Assembly (NCBI GenBank): GCA_900660155.1
Contig: CABFPE010000118.1
Location: forward strand, 473,818 to 537,817
Reading direction: 5' to 3'
Origin: Hofstenia miamia
Taxonomy: Eukaryota > Xenacoelomorpha > Acoela > Hofsteniidae
Length of the DNA: 64,000 nt
Shown here: in pieces, positions 36,538 to 47,904 of the stretch
How the letters are laid out: the number at the start of each line of letters is the position of its first letter
Position numbering within the stretch: the stretch's first letter is position 1
Notes under the pieces: generated by a model
Databases searched by the model: none
What the model saw: only the letters and a program-made list of their open reading frames with translations
What the model was told of the DNA's origin: nothing
Made by a program: the position numbers and the translations under genes

Positions 36538-36637
36538 GGTCCATATATGGGCGCTTTAATAAAAGCAGGTTAATTGCATATGGTCCATATATGGGCGCTT
36601 TTATAAAAGCAGGTTAACTGCCAATGGTCCATATATG
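36538..36637. repeat. 44-bp tandem repeat, 2.3 copies
   Basis: Units start at 36538, 36582 and 36626 (partial) with GGTCCATATATGGGCGCTTT, then ATAAAAGCAGGTTAA. The CCATATATGG core is palindromic and resembles a CArG box, CC(A/T)6GG. The copies are nearly identical, so the expansion is recent. Confidence 0.9.
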
Positions 36638-38531
36638 GTTTCTTGTTAATTTTTCTTTTATTTTCGTAAAAGTTTTATTGTCCAATTGGAGCTAAAACTT
36701 GACAGTTTTAAATTATATTTATATTATTAGGTTTCATTTACAGGGTATGTTGATAATGCGGACTTTTTATTGAAACAAATTCAAATATTAATTTGTTAAA
36801 AATAGTGGTATTGGGTTGATATAGACACCCTTGGGTCTTGACAGTCAATGCATTGACCTTTGGTCAACAGAGGAATTCCCGATTCAAATCTTTGTTTTCA
36901 TTCAAGTATACTGCAACTGAAAAGTGAACACATTTGTAGCATAATGTAAAATGTTTTCATCATTGATTTACAACTAACAAACTACGAAGGAAGATATAAT
37001 AATGGTACATTCATGAAACATTAAACAAGTCAAAACAAAATTTTTGTTTTCAATGATCATTTTACCAAGCTAACAAATGCTAATGAATTTTCTTAAGCAG
37101 ATCTTTCTTTTCTCTATATCCAAAAGCTGGGAGTTCACTTTATCAGTATCATCCTCAATGCTATGAAATTTTTTGAAAATGGGAAAAAACTACCGTTTGT
37201 TTTCAATGCACACTTCAACTACAAAATAGTAGGGATGATTAAGCAAGAATAATTCTGTAATATATGTCCATCTGCTGAAACATACTTTTAAGCTAATTCA
37301 AATGCTGCACCAAAGCTAAGGCTTAGACTATTAAAAATTTTTTCAGGACTTCCATACACTGGAAATCAATGGGGTAAAGGCTTGAAAAATAACGGTATAC
37401 ACTATTTGCCATTTTCAAAAAATATGAAAAAGAGGTATCACATATAAAAAATGAAATATATTGTGGAAGAATGAGTTATCCTGTCAGATCAGTGATGTAG
37501 GTAGCTAATCAATGCACGTGAGACTAATCGTAAGGACAATTTTTCTAGGATATCATAAACAATGGCAGCGGTAATTGAAAAATGTCAGTCAAAAGCTAGA
37601 AAAAAATTAGAATTTGTACCGATAAGTACGTGAAAATAGTGAAATTGTTTTGCCACATAGTGAAAATGATAGTGTATGAAATTTCTTAAGGAAAAGACAT
37701 TTTCTTAATTTAATATTTTAGGTGGTATATTCAACAAAATTGGAATGTGGTGAGATGCACATTAAGGTATTATTTTTGCAATATAGTAACAGTGTCTGGG
37801 ATCTCTACACTGGAGCTATGGGTCACTCAAGATAGCATCAAAATGTTCCCGTTAAAAAAACCTTATATGCGTTCACAAAGATTTTGGAAACTATACATGA
37901 TATTACTAGACAGAGCTAGTATATTAAGGAGATATTAATTGGTATTTGGATGCATACAGTATACATTAGTACAATTTAAATAATAAATGAATCGAAGCAA
38001 ATTGACATGCACCATTAGCAACATTTAAAACTTTCGTCCAAATTTAGAAATGGGTGGGGAATGCAAAATACGTTGATGAAGGATAAATGATATTAGAAGC
38101 AGTAACTACATCTCAGTATCTTGACATTTCTAAAAGTCATGACATGGCTAACATACCAACAAAATCAAAATTTTAAGTATTTCTAAACTAAATTTGGTTT
38201 AAAATACTTAATAAAATATCAAAAAAATCAAATTATTATGTAAAAGCAATTGATCATAAAAAATTGCACAATTTCATCATTGAAAACACCAAAATGGTTC
38301 ATTTTTTTAGAGGTTGCGTTGGGTGGGATTTCTCTTTGTTGAATGCCTTTTGGGTTGGATTATTTCAGAAAAATTATAATCTTTTGCAGCACTGTTTTTG
38401 GCAATTAAATGATTTCTGCATTCACCAAAACTACGTTATTGAAATGGGAGTTTGCAGTATTTTCCTATAAGGAAAGGTTTGTGCTAAAATTAAGCTCAGC
38501 AAGGTTTGATAACATCTCAATCATCAATCTA
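36638..38531. other. AT-rich stretch, nothing recognised
   Basis: Only short ORFs; the one at 37747-37938 (plus) has no recognisable motif. No element ends found. Confidence 0.5.
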
Positions 38532-38948
38532 ACAGGGTTCCTGGTAAGCCAAGTTATCGTGTCAATACTTTAAAAAACACTCTAAAACCGAGTCAATGCT
38601 TAAACAAATATTTATATTCAAATTTAGTAATTTCCAATAATCCTATTTTAAATTTGAACAACCAACTGGTTTACTCAACATTGATGAGAAACAAGAGCAG
38701 CAGCATTGCCAAGACTGAAAAAAAATTATATTATTCCAATATCACCATCATTATATGAGAGAAGTTTTTCAGCTGTATGGAAAATTATTAGAAATAATAG
38801 GCCCAAAACCTATTCAAACACTTTGGAATCAATAAAATTGTTGGAAATCTAAGACTCGCCTACTGACAGATATTTGTTTTTATCCCTTAATTTTTTCTAC
38901 CGGGTCAACAACTGGTTATCGAATTACAGATCACAGGGACATTTCTGA
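38532..38948 (+). pseudogene. Dead hAT element, copy 2 (uninterrupted)
   Basis: Related to 22280-23506: shared AATATT..TATTCAAATTTAGTAATTTC, TTTACTCAACATTGAT.., GAGAAACA..AGCAG.AGCATTGC, and a C-terminal frame SLYERSFSAVWKIIRNNRPK that ends LLEI-stop at about 38851. SERxFSA-like plus R..R is the hAT dimerisation region. Right-hand ACCGGGTCAACA and ATCACAGG correspond to the same parts of copy 1. The terminal repeats have decayed. The sequence runs through the point where copy 1 carries a MITE. Confidence 0.65.
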
Positions 38949-39539
38949 GTAGAGAATTGCATAACAGTGAAGATTGCTCGAAAAAGCTGTAGAGCATCTA
39001 AGGCAATCCTTAAGACGCTCAGATAATTTTCACCATGTTCAAATTGATTACATGTGTTGTATTAATTAAAATGAGCTAACTTTGACAAATGGCCTTAGTC
39101 CAGTTCAAAGTGACTGAATTCAGGTAAAATTTACAGTATAAAATTTGGATAATTTTAAATACTCCAAAGTAATTTTTTAAGAAATTATAAAATAAACATT
39201 GTTAATCATGTTATCTAATGCTCCAAAAAGTACCATTTTCAAGATAAACTTTTATATATTACAATAGATTTAGAAAAAGTAAAGTTCGTATGGACTTTTA
39301 AACATGACTGCCTTTAACCGATTAATTCCTGCGTGTTCACTTTTCAATATGTATCTCTTTCTGTTACCAAGAGGCCGAGGATTCCAACAAATCTTAAGAA
39401 TACTTCGGTTTTTACATCAGTAACAAGAGAGTTCAATTAAATTATTAATTTTTACAGGGCGCATTTATGTGGCATTAACTTAAACCGCATGTAATGTAAT
39501 AGCAAGTATTAAAACAAAAGTAACTGTTCTGACTGCACA

Positions 39540-39645
39540 CCGGTCTGATACTTGATACGGTATAGAAGGCGTTTATAAGCTTCGCACAACCCCCGGTCTG
39601 ATACTTGATACGGTATAGAAGGCGTTTATAAGCTTCGCACAACCC
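39540..39645. repeat. 53-bp perfect tandem duplication
   Basis: A 53-bp unit beginning CGGTCTGATACTTGATACGG occurs twice (39541-39593 and 39594-39645) without visible differences. Since 53 is not a multiple of three, the overlapping minus-strand ORF reads the two copies in different frames, which argues against coding. It could be a recent duplication or an assembly overlap. Confidence 0.9.
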
Positions 39646-41921
39646 TGCACACAAAAATGTGCAAAACTTTCTTGTCTCATTGATGTCAATACATGTACCA
39701 TTTTCACGTGCAAGAAGAAATAGAAATTGGTAGAAAATCGAGATCAAGTCAGCCTAATTTTAATTAATGCCAATTCATCCTACCTCAGGCCAAAAAATTT
39801 TTTGGATTGCTAGACCAAATTCTGGAAGACCATATGACATTATTGTAATAATTCAAAATGTAAAATTAATATTTTCAAATCGTTTCATATAAATTATATC
39901 ACATCCACTCCATTTGGATTGATTTGTGTGCACTCTTGCTTAATAATACTCCGTTTTTTCCAATACATCGGCCTAAGCCCGGCTTTCCCTGCCCTCCTTT
40001 ACGATGTTCTATCTTGTTCTACCTTGCTATGCCCTGTTTGCCAAAATCCATTTCTGTTTGCAGGTAGAACAAACAACTCCAATAGGTCAATGAATATTCT
40101 ATAGTACTCTATAAGATAAATAGGGTTTCGAATGCTCTCAAATTAATGAATTTAGCAAGTCTAATACCTCAAGTTAAATTGGTTTAGAGAGTTGTTTTCT
40201 AAGCTATCCTATTAGAAATCCACAAATAGAGTGTCATTAAATAATATTTCTAAAACAAATTGATCAAATTGGTGAAATTCTTTAAAACTTGCCTTAAATT
40301 TTTTGGAAATCGACATAACAACACATCTTTCAGACTTACTCTTCTTAAGAAAAAAAGTAGCAGTGTTTGATACAGTGCTGCAAAATAGGCACGAATTCTG
40401 TAGTCAAAGCATTTCTAATTCTCCAGAGTTATAGCTTCAGGTTATATGTTGAAAAAGAAAACACTTTTGTGGATCAAATGACGCGAAGTTGCAGCACCAA
40501 AGTTGCTACAAAAGCTGGCCAGCTGCTGTATTTGTTAATATGCTATATATGGCATCTATAAATGCCAAGGATTTTGAAAAAAAAATTTCATACTTCAGTT
40601 TACGGAGCAGCTCTGACAGACGCATGTCCATGAAAATGCATGTCAAAGCAACCCAAGAAATGAGGTCGGTATTTCTCTAAAAATGTGCAATTTACACCGA
40701 ATTTAGAGAAAAGGTTCATATGTTGAACAAGCCATTGCAATAATAAGACCAGTATACCTTATGGCGTTTTTAAGAGCCGAAAATGTGGAAACTGGAACTT
40801 TTAAGTGTGCAGATGCGCATATGCAATAGCAATGCCTGCATGTATTTGAAACTTAAGTAGAAACCAAGCTTATTTTATTTTCTGATACCTTTATTTCATT
40901 TTGCACCCTTATTTTGAAGGTGGCCAATTTTGATCACTTCTGGCATTTAAGGAGTATCGAATTTTCAAGCTTTCTAGTGTTAAGTCAATAATTTTACAAA
41001 GAAATATACCATCAAATTTCATAAATTTCTAGGAAGTTTTGTTAATACTTAACTACTCTACTCTAACAAAACAATCGGCGATCAGACTTCGCAAATGGTT
41101 GCTGCAAGTACCTATGCAATAACTTAGACTTTAAATTAGCCTTTATTTTTTCACTGTGTACTTAAATGACGTCTGAATGCTTCTTTCAGTATTTATTCAA
41201 CTAATATCTATAGCACATAAATATGTTTGTGTAATAATGCACTTAAAAGTTAAAAGTTTAAAGAATATTTAATTGAAATTTTATTACATTAAACAGTCTA
41301 CTCATCAGTAATATTTTGAAATTACGTTACGTTTTTTGTTAATTTGCATGTATCGTATAACTCTAATTTTGATAACACAGCTTTTATTTTAAGTCCTACA
41401 AAACATCTACAATTCCCACATTTGTTGATGATTTTGTGAAAGAATTTACTACAATAATATTGTTCCCAATTTTATTTTTACTTCAGTCAGGCATTTAATA
41501 TAATTACTTCAAACATTTTCATGAAACGAAAAAGGTGTATTACACCAGAAAATATTTTAAGATATTATTTGACCGCTTTTTTTCAAATAATAAATACTCA
41601 TTTTGATTCCTATGACATCTTTGACATTAACTAATTCATTTGTATATGGCTTACCATCGTTTATATTCAATTAGAAAATAATCTTCACGAGTATACCATT
41701 TTTTGCGTTACATGCTATACAAACTTCACAAATCTGTAAGTGCCTTGCATAATCAACTTGGTTTTTTGAAAAAAATATTTCCAGTTTCAAAGTGAAAAAA
41801 TTCTTCCTTTATCCTACATGTATGTCAAGTTCCTAAATCTGATTTGAAGGAAATAATAAATTACTTTTCACTCATTCCTTAGTGAATCTAGGATCTCCGC
41901 ATTAGTTATTGAATCACCTTT
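39646..41921. other. Stretch without recognised genes
   Basis: Plus ORFs at 40367-40561 and 40489-40680 overlap and have no motif I recognise. Otherwise AT-rich with no repeat termini. Confidence 0.45.
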
Positions 41922-42377
41922 CTATTGTTCAATCATGTGATTATATGCACAACATTTTGAATCCATTTTCGTTTCCAATGATGCCTTAAAACGGCTGCCA
42001 CGTGCACTAAGCACCTTGGCTAAAATAATTCGTGATTGAGAAGTAAATAAATCACAGTTAATTGCTCTTAGCTTAAGGTTTATGAGGTTGAACACATTTT
42101 TTGATTTGTGATGATATGTGACAGCGGATAAAATTGTGCCTTCGAAACCAGTGAGCATTTTAATCAACGGGCTTGCAGTTCTCTGAGTTTTTTAGCATGA
42201 CATCCCAAGGACACATTTGTGTAGCACAACAAGCACAACACACCACAGTAAAACCCGAGGCCTGAACTTCATAAAACCCATAAATCTTTTTAACTATATT
42301 AAGATCACAAAAGTTTCGCCATTTTTGCATCAATTCTTGAACGGGTGAAATTCTAACAATATGAAATTTTATAGCCA
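41922..42377 (-). other. Unrecognised cysteine-rich coding candidate in two frames
   Basis: Two minus-strand open frames abut. 42160-42377 can start at a GTTGTAG|TG acceptor (phase 1) and encodes a peptide with VVCCACCATQMC and KNSENC. The second (41922-42167) overlaps its end in another frame and contains LSARGSRF and DSKCCAYNH. The phase-1 start agrees with the LDLa-like exon at 4434-4661, but the cysteine spacing matches no domain I can name. It may be an exon with downstream shadow, a broken gene or part of an old transposon. Confidence 0.25.
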
Positions 42378-44500
42378 CTACAACAGCTTTTGTGTTAAAT
42401 TTCTTTTTAAGGAAGGAAAATAATATGAACAGAATTTAAAGAAATTGAAAATTGTTTGGTTTATATTTAAATTTGTATATCCTCCGGACATTAGCATTTT
42501 CGGTGATCTGGTGTAGTTTAAGTAATAATTATATTTGAATTAGTATTCTATGGAAACCGAATTTTAATGTCTTTGTCCCACTTGGTTCCATTTTATTTGG
42601 TCTAGTTCCATGGTCAAAGGTAAATCAAAGGCATAACTTCAGTTTGGTCAAAATTGGCAAAAACTATAAGCTTTATCACTAAATGATTTCCAGTTCCACT
42701 AACAGTCAAACTGAAATATTTAATCTCAAGATTCAACGCCTTTGGGACTAAGACCATTAAATCTTATAGGAGTGAATGGAGGACAGAACCATAGTAGGCC
42801 TGCGGACCTTTTATCAAGTATAATTAAATGGAAGCAACTAGAAAAATTCGAAATGTAATTTCAAATACTCGTCATCAAATGAAACCAAATTTGATTTCCA
42901 TTGTATTGCAACCAAAAGAAAGTAACAAATTAACAAAGGTGGGAAGCCCAAGTGTTTACCGAAATTCAGATTTAAGATTTTCAGTCAAACCTTGGGCTCA
43001 CTAGAGCTAGGTAAAGACAATTGACGAAAAATGAGCCTATTCAATTCAAGTCCTCTAAGAGTTCAATAATATGCACGGCAGTAAAAATAGCCCAATTCAT
43101 TCGTGTCAACATCTCTTCTAAAGCTGTAGTAGCTTAAATGTATTAAAAGTTTTTACACCTGTGGAATAGCTAAAACTAAAGCGCTGTGTGATATCTGGTT
43201 TATTTATGATTTTTTGAAAATTTACACTTTGTGCATAAATTTAAGCAACCTGGCGTCCATCTTTGTTAGTTTTTGAGATATCGGCATTTAAAAAATATTT
43301 TGAGAACCATAAAAAAATACAAAAAATTTCTGTTTAAGGTTAAGATATTTAAGTCAATGAAATGGATTCACAAAAAGTATCTTAAGCAACGTATTTTACA
43401 AGAATATTCTAAGATCACATTCATACTATTAACACAACTATTGGAATTTGAATTCCTTTATTAATAAATAAAGTTTGGATTAAGCAGAAATTTATTTAAT
43501 GCAACTCGAGAAATATTATAAATTGGGGTAATTGATGTACTTTCTTATCAGGCATACCTTGAATCTCCTTTCAATCTTAATTAGATGCAAAGCAAGTGAA
43601 ATTATCTAACAAGAGTGAAGAATATTTAATATCAGCTTGAAATTCAAAAATTAGTAAATTTCAAATTATATTACGCTATACATACGAAATACATTTTTGC
43701 AATTCATTTGTTGAAATTGACTTAAAATTGTCGCAATCAAGATATTTCTGAACATTTATAATGGCATTAAGGCTATTGTAATTCTTTAATTTCTTCCTAC
43801 TCAAATCTAATTATAGAATGTCTTTAGTGAAATAAGAATATAAACTATTCAAAAAGAAAAAACTTTGTTAAAGAATTTTCACACCTTAATTGTTAAAAAT
43901 GTCATCGCGAATTATCAACCAATTAATCCATTTAAAATAACGTAGATGTTTGTTAATTTTTGGGACAGTTCTTTATGTGACTACCTTGAAGTGAAAAACT
44001 TTAAGAATAAGTAAACAAATTAAATCCTGCTGATTTCAACTATTTCGTCGTGATTTAGTATTTGTTGACTTCCATTTATTCACAATTAATATCTTAGGAT
44101 TAAATCTTCGTTTCACTTTCTGTTGAGATTTCATCATAAAACTTAAGAAGTATTTAAATGTAATTGAGTGCAAAAAGGATAAGCACGAATCTCCAAATAA
44201 AAACAAGGAGTAGATCCATGGTATTTAGAGGGGGGAAGGTTTCACAATAATTTAAAGAGCAACGTCAAAAAAATTGGCAAAACATTACAAGTCATCTAGC
44301 AAGGTCCGGAATAGTCCTAGATATATCTGTAGTGTTTATTATCATGTGATTCATTTATATACACATATAATATTGAATTTCCAAAAGCACATTATAAATA
44401 AAAGTAGATTATATATTTTGCTCTTAGAGGCCTGATAGGTATGCAAAATCATAGTAGCCAATGAATATTCTATACATATAAGGAAAGAAAATGAGAACAA
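42378..44500. other. AT-rich stretch
   Basis: Contains the possible repeat copy at 43270-43480 that resembles 35870-36110. An ORF at 43273-43464 overlaps that repeat and is lysine-rich by composition. No gene recognised. Confidence 0.45.
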
Positions 44501-44745
44501 TTAGCAAGTAAATAAACGGCGCCTATTTCTCGTCGCATATTCCTTCATAACTTCTTCACAATCAATTTTCATGTCATGATGAATATTAAGCAGGGCTAAC
44601 TTTGCAAGTCTATTATCTGTCATATTTGAACGTAAATACGATTTAGTACACCGAGGAAATGAAAAGGACTGTTCAGCATCAGAACTCCGTTCAGCTTAAA
44701 TGAAACCAATCGTAAGAAGGTTTCTAATACACGGAAACTCTGCCT
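44501..44745 (-). pseudogene. hAT transposase C-terminal relic, second lineage
   Basis: On the minus strand a frame preceded by AEFPCIRNLLTIGFI (the FPnirxLLxixxTlPV block) continues after a stop as AERSSDAEQSFSFPRCTKSY, then LRSNMTDNRLAKLALLNIHH, then DCEEVMKEYATRNRRRL and a stop at 44501. This follows the hAT dimerisation region of the ZMYM1/TTF-type group: AERSFSxLrriKtYLRstM-x-RLxxLAlLnIhxdi, then FA-x-x-xRR. One in-frame stop and substitutions in the FS-x-L motif show that it is dead. It is clearly a different lineage from the copies at 22.3 and 38.5 kb. Element ends were not located. Confidence 0.75.
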
Positions 44746-47595
44746 GATTAGTGCACATTAGTTAGTCCTCCAAGCTAGAGACGTGTTGGACCATTTTCAT
44801 TTGCATTCTTGCTATTCAATACATAAAGAGGTAGGGAAAGGTAAATCGGCTATCCAAAAAGGAATTCTAATAAGTAATTAAGTTAGATAAATTTAGGACA
44901 CTTCTAAGGAGATAAACAAATTCGGTAGTTTTCTTTAAAAATGGCACTCGGCCAAAAAGGGCGTGGTTCGAATATTTTAGTTTTTTAGCAATACTAAATT
45001 TTAAAAGGAATGTAGTGTATTATTGTAACAAAGTATGCTATGCTTATAGAGTATAAGATTTTTGTAAAATATTTAATAAGCCCCACGTTTATTTAAAGAT
45101 GGCTTTATAAATAAATTTTGTTTTTCAAATTGAACTTAGGACAATTTATGGAAACAATTTTTTTACGATGTCACAATGCAAAGAGTGTACTTTAACAGGT
45201 ATATATGAAACGCAGCCTCAGTTTGTATATTGATAAAATACTACAAAAATTATAATATTGAACTTATTTAGGTGCCCATAAACTATAAAATATCACACAT
45301 AAGCGTACAGAAAATGACATGACGAAACTAATCGCTTCAGGTATTATGATGGGCACGATCAAATTAAAATAATCGTAATTGAAAAAGTACTTCATTTTAA
45401 GAAACTGTTGTCATTAACTTTCCTTGTCCGCAATTGTGTTGGACAGGTATGCTTCTCGAATAACCCAACCCCTGGTAAAATTGTATTACTTCAAATATAT
45501 AAAGAATAGTTTCACACATTCATTTCACTATTTTTGGTATATTGTGTATTACGCATTAGTCATCCTACAAGTGAAGAAACTCTAATAAAATAATTTTTGA
45601 TAACTAGATCCTGGTAAATAATTAATTTCAAAATATTTTACCAGCTGCAACTGTTAAGCCACACATGGAGTGGCACGCACAACAATTAAAATACATATAA
45701 AATCTATTAAAGATTTAATAGGTTTTCATGGAACAATAACTTTTAATAACTTCTAATAAAATTTTTCCCATTAATTACCGGATTACAATTTTCACGATAA
45801 TTAGACGTAGAAATCAGGTGAACTGTAATCAGAAGTACACGGTATCTCTTAATCTGATAGATCACAATTCTCTAATCTTATAAAATATGTTTATTCTCTG
45901 GCATAATAGGGGCGTTTTAACGATACTGGAATAGCGTAATTAACTTATGAGGTCATGAGCTGATTAAGGATGCAATTACCGTATGTGAAATTAATATTTT
46001 AATGAAGTAATTTTAAAAATTCAGTAAAAAAATTATTGCAGTGTTGTGCTTAAATAGTTGTTTGTTTTTGAATTTGTTCCATTTAATGCCTAATTAAATA
46101 CATTTTTTTTAAATTTAGTTTATGCAAAACAAGTTATAAATCATTGAAAGATAGAAATATTGAGCTTCCTTTAATATTTCTTTTGAAAATCTTGATAGCA
46201 TTCTTAAGGTGTATTTACTTTTTTTAGAATTAGCAGTCCTAAAACAATTTTTTTAAAATTAGAGTTTAACTGTTACTGTAATTTTATAAAACTTCATTAT
46301 CAAATGATTCATAACCTATGAAAATACCTGAACATAAATATGTGGAAGGAAGCACACGTAATAAGGTCTACACTCAAGAACTGGATTGATCAATATTGAC
46401 TATTTTTCCAACTTATAACGTATAGTAATTATTAAATTGCATCAAATTATGAATGGTTAAATTGTTAACAAAAATTGTTACTAGTTGAGTGCTTTTTATT
46501 TTCCCTAAGGACTATTGTCGACCGGTATGTATTGGATTTTCCGTCACAAAGCATACCTTTTTTGGTGATAAAGTTGAGTGAACAATTACCATTTCAACCA
46601 TCTACAAACTTGCAAAATATTGCAAAGATAAATCTCGAAAAGAAATTTCAGAGTATTTTAAATTGCCTTGCAAGGATTATATTTTTAAATGGAACCCTTA
46701 AGGGATCATTGCCACATGTCGCCCCTGTCTAGGCCAAATGCTGTAGTTTTATAATCAGAAAACAATGGTTAGACCAATGCTTGAAATTTCCGGGTAAATA
46801 CAAAATCTAGGTTTTAAATAATTCAAATGAGACATTGACAGGATTTAATGATAATCGAATCAGAGAAAGATATTAATTCAATTCAGGCTGTTCCAACACA
46901 AAAGTCAATGGAATAATTGGCATTCATTAATGAAACTATTGTTAAACTAACATTTGTTAGTAATAATAACACACTTATCTGATTGAATGAAAATACTTAC
47001 TTTTTATTAATGTCGAATGCGAAGACTCAAACAATACGCTTCAAATTGAAAAGTTTAGTATACCTAAGGATGGGAAACATTTTCAATTGGAAAATTTATC
47101 AATATTGCTTAATACATTATATGTTTAGCATCTTAGAAACAAAATCAAATGTGTACTTGGAATTTTGATAAAAAGTCAAACTGAATCATCGAAAATAAAT
47201 GGATATTTTAAGTTTTTGATCCCAATTGACTAGTTTTCTCAATATAATGAATTTATAAAGTCAAGCTTAATATTCAATATTTTTGATTATGGAATTTTCG
47301 ACATTGTTAATCTGAATAGAAGTAAATTAGTTGAAGATCTATTTTAACTTTGATTTGCGATCCTTTCTCAATCAATCGTGTGATTCACAAAGGAAATCAC
47401 CTGACCACATCATAATGCAATAAATTCGAACTTTGAAATAACAAAAATCTTAGTGAATGAAGTTTTACATGGGATTGCAAAAGTTGCGGGAATTCTAGTT
47501 TCGTAAACCATAAGCACGTAAAAGGCTGTATGGTGTTGTTTTTATTCAGAAAAATTGGATAAGTACGATTCAGTATTCAGAACATGCATGTTTCA
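44746..47595. other. AT-rich stretch
   Basis: May hold the upstream part of the hAT relic on the left and of the one on the right, but no further transposase motif is visible. A GCCAC/GTGGC hairpin lies at about 45658-45674. ORFs at 46475-46732 and 46983-47168 are unrecognised. Confidence 0.4.
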
Positions 47596-47596
47596 G

Positions 47597-47745
47597 GAGT
47601 TGTTTAACATGGCAACCTGCAGAGTCGGGCACAGCAGGTGAAAGACTCTTTTCTGCTTGCAATATAAACTTTACTAATTTGAATATTTTATATCTAAAGA
47701 CTTAAAAAATCCGCATAAATTGCTTTATATATTCGAATGACTAAG
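47597..47745 (+). pseudogene. Possible hAT C-terminal relic, third lineage
   Basis: The plus frame from about 47610 reads WQPAESGTAGERLFSACNI, then NLNILYLKT, a stop, and KIRINCFIYSND. This fits the BED-type hAT ending iPatSa-x-ERlFSaagni ... L-p-e-x-v ... l-iFl-x-x-N. It is short and has a stop, so the assignment rests on the GERLFSA motif and its surroundings. Confidence 0.45.
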
Positions 47746-47852
47746 ATTATATAGTTTATAAAGATGACAAATACACAGAAATAAACGAATATGTGTAAAA
47801 TATTTCATTGACGATAACCCCAAATACAAGAATTACTCAGAATATTACAATA

Positions 47853-47904
47853 TTATATATATATATATTATATATATATATTATATATATATATATATAT
47901 ATAT
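47853..47904. repeat. (TA)n microsatellite
   Basis: TA dinucleotides interrupted by TT at regular points, about 52 bp. Confidence 0.9.
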
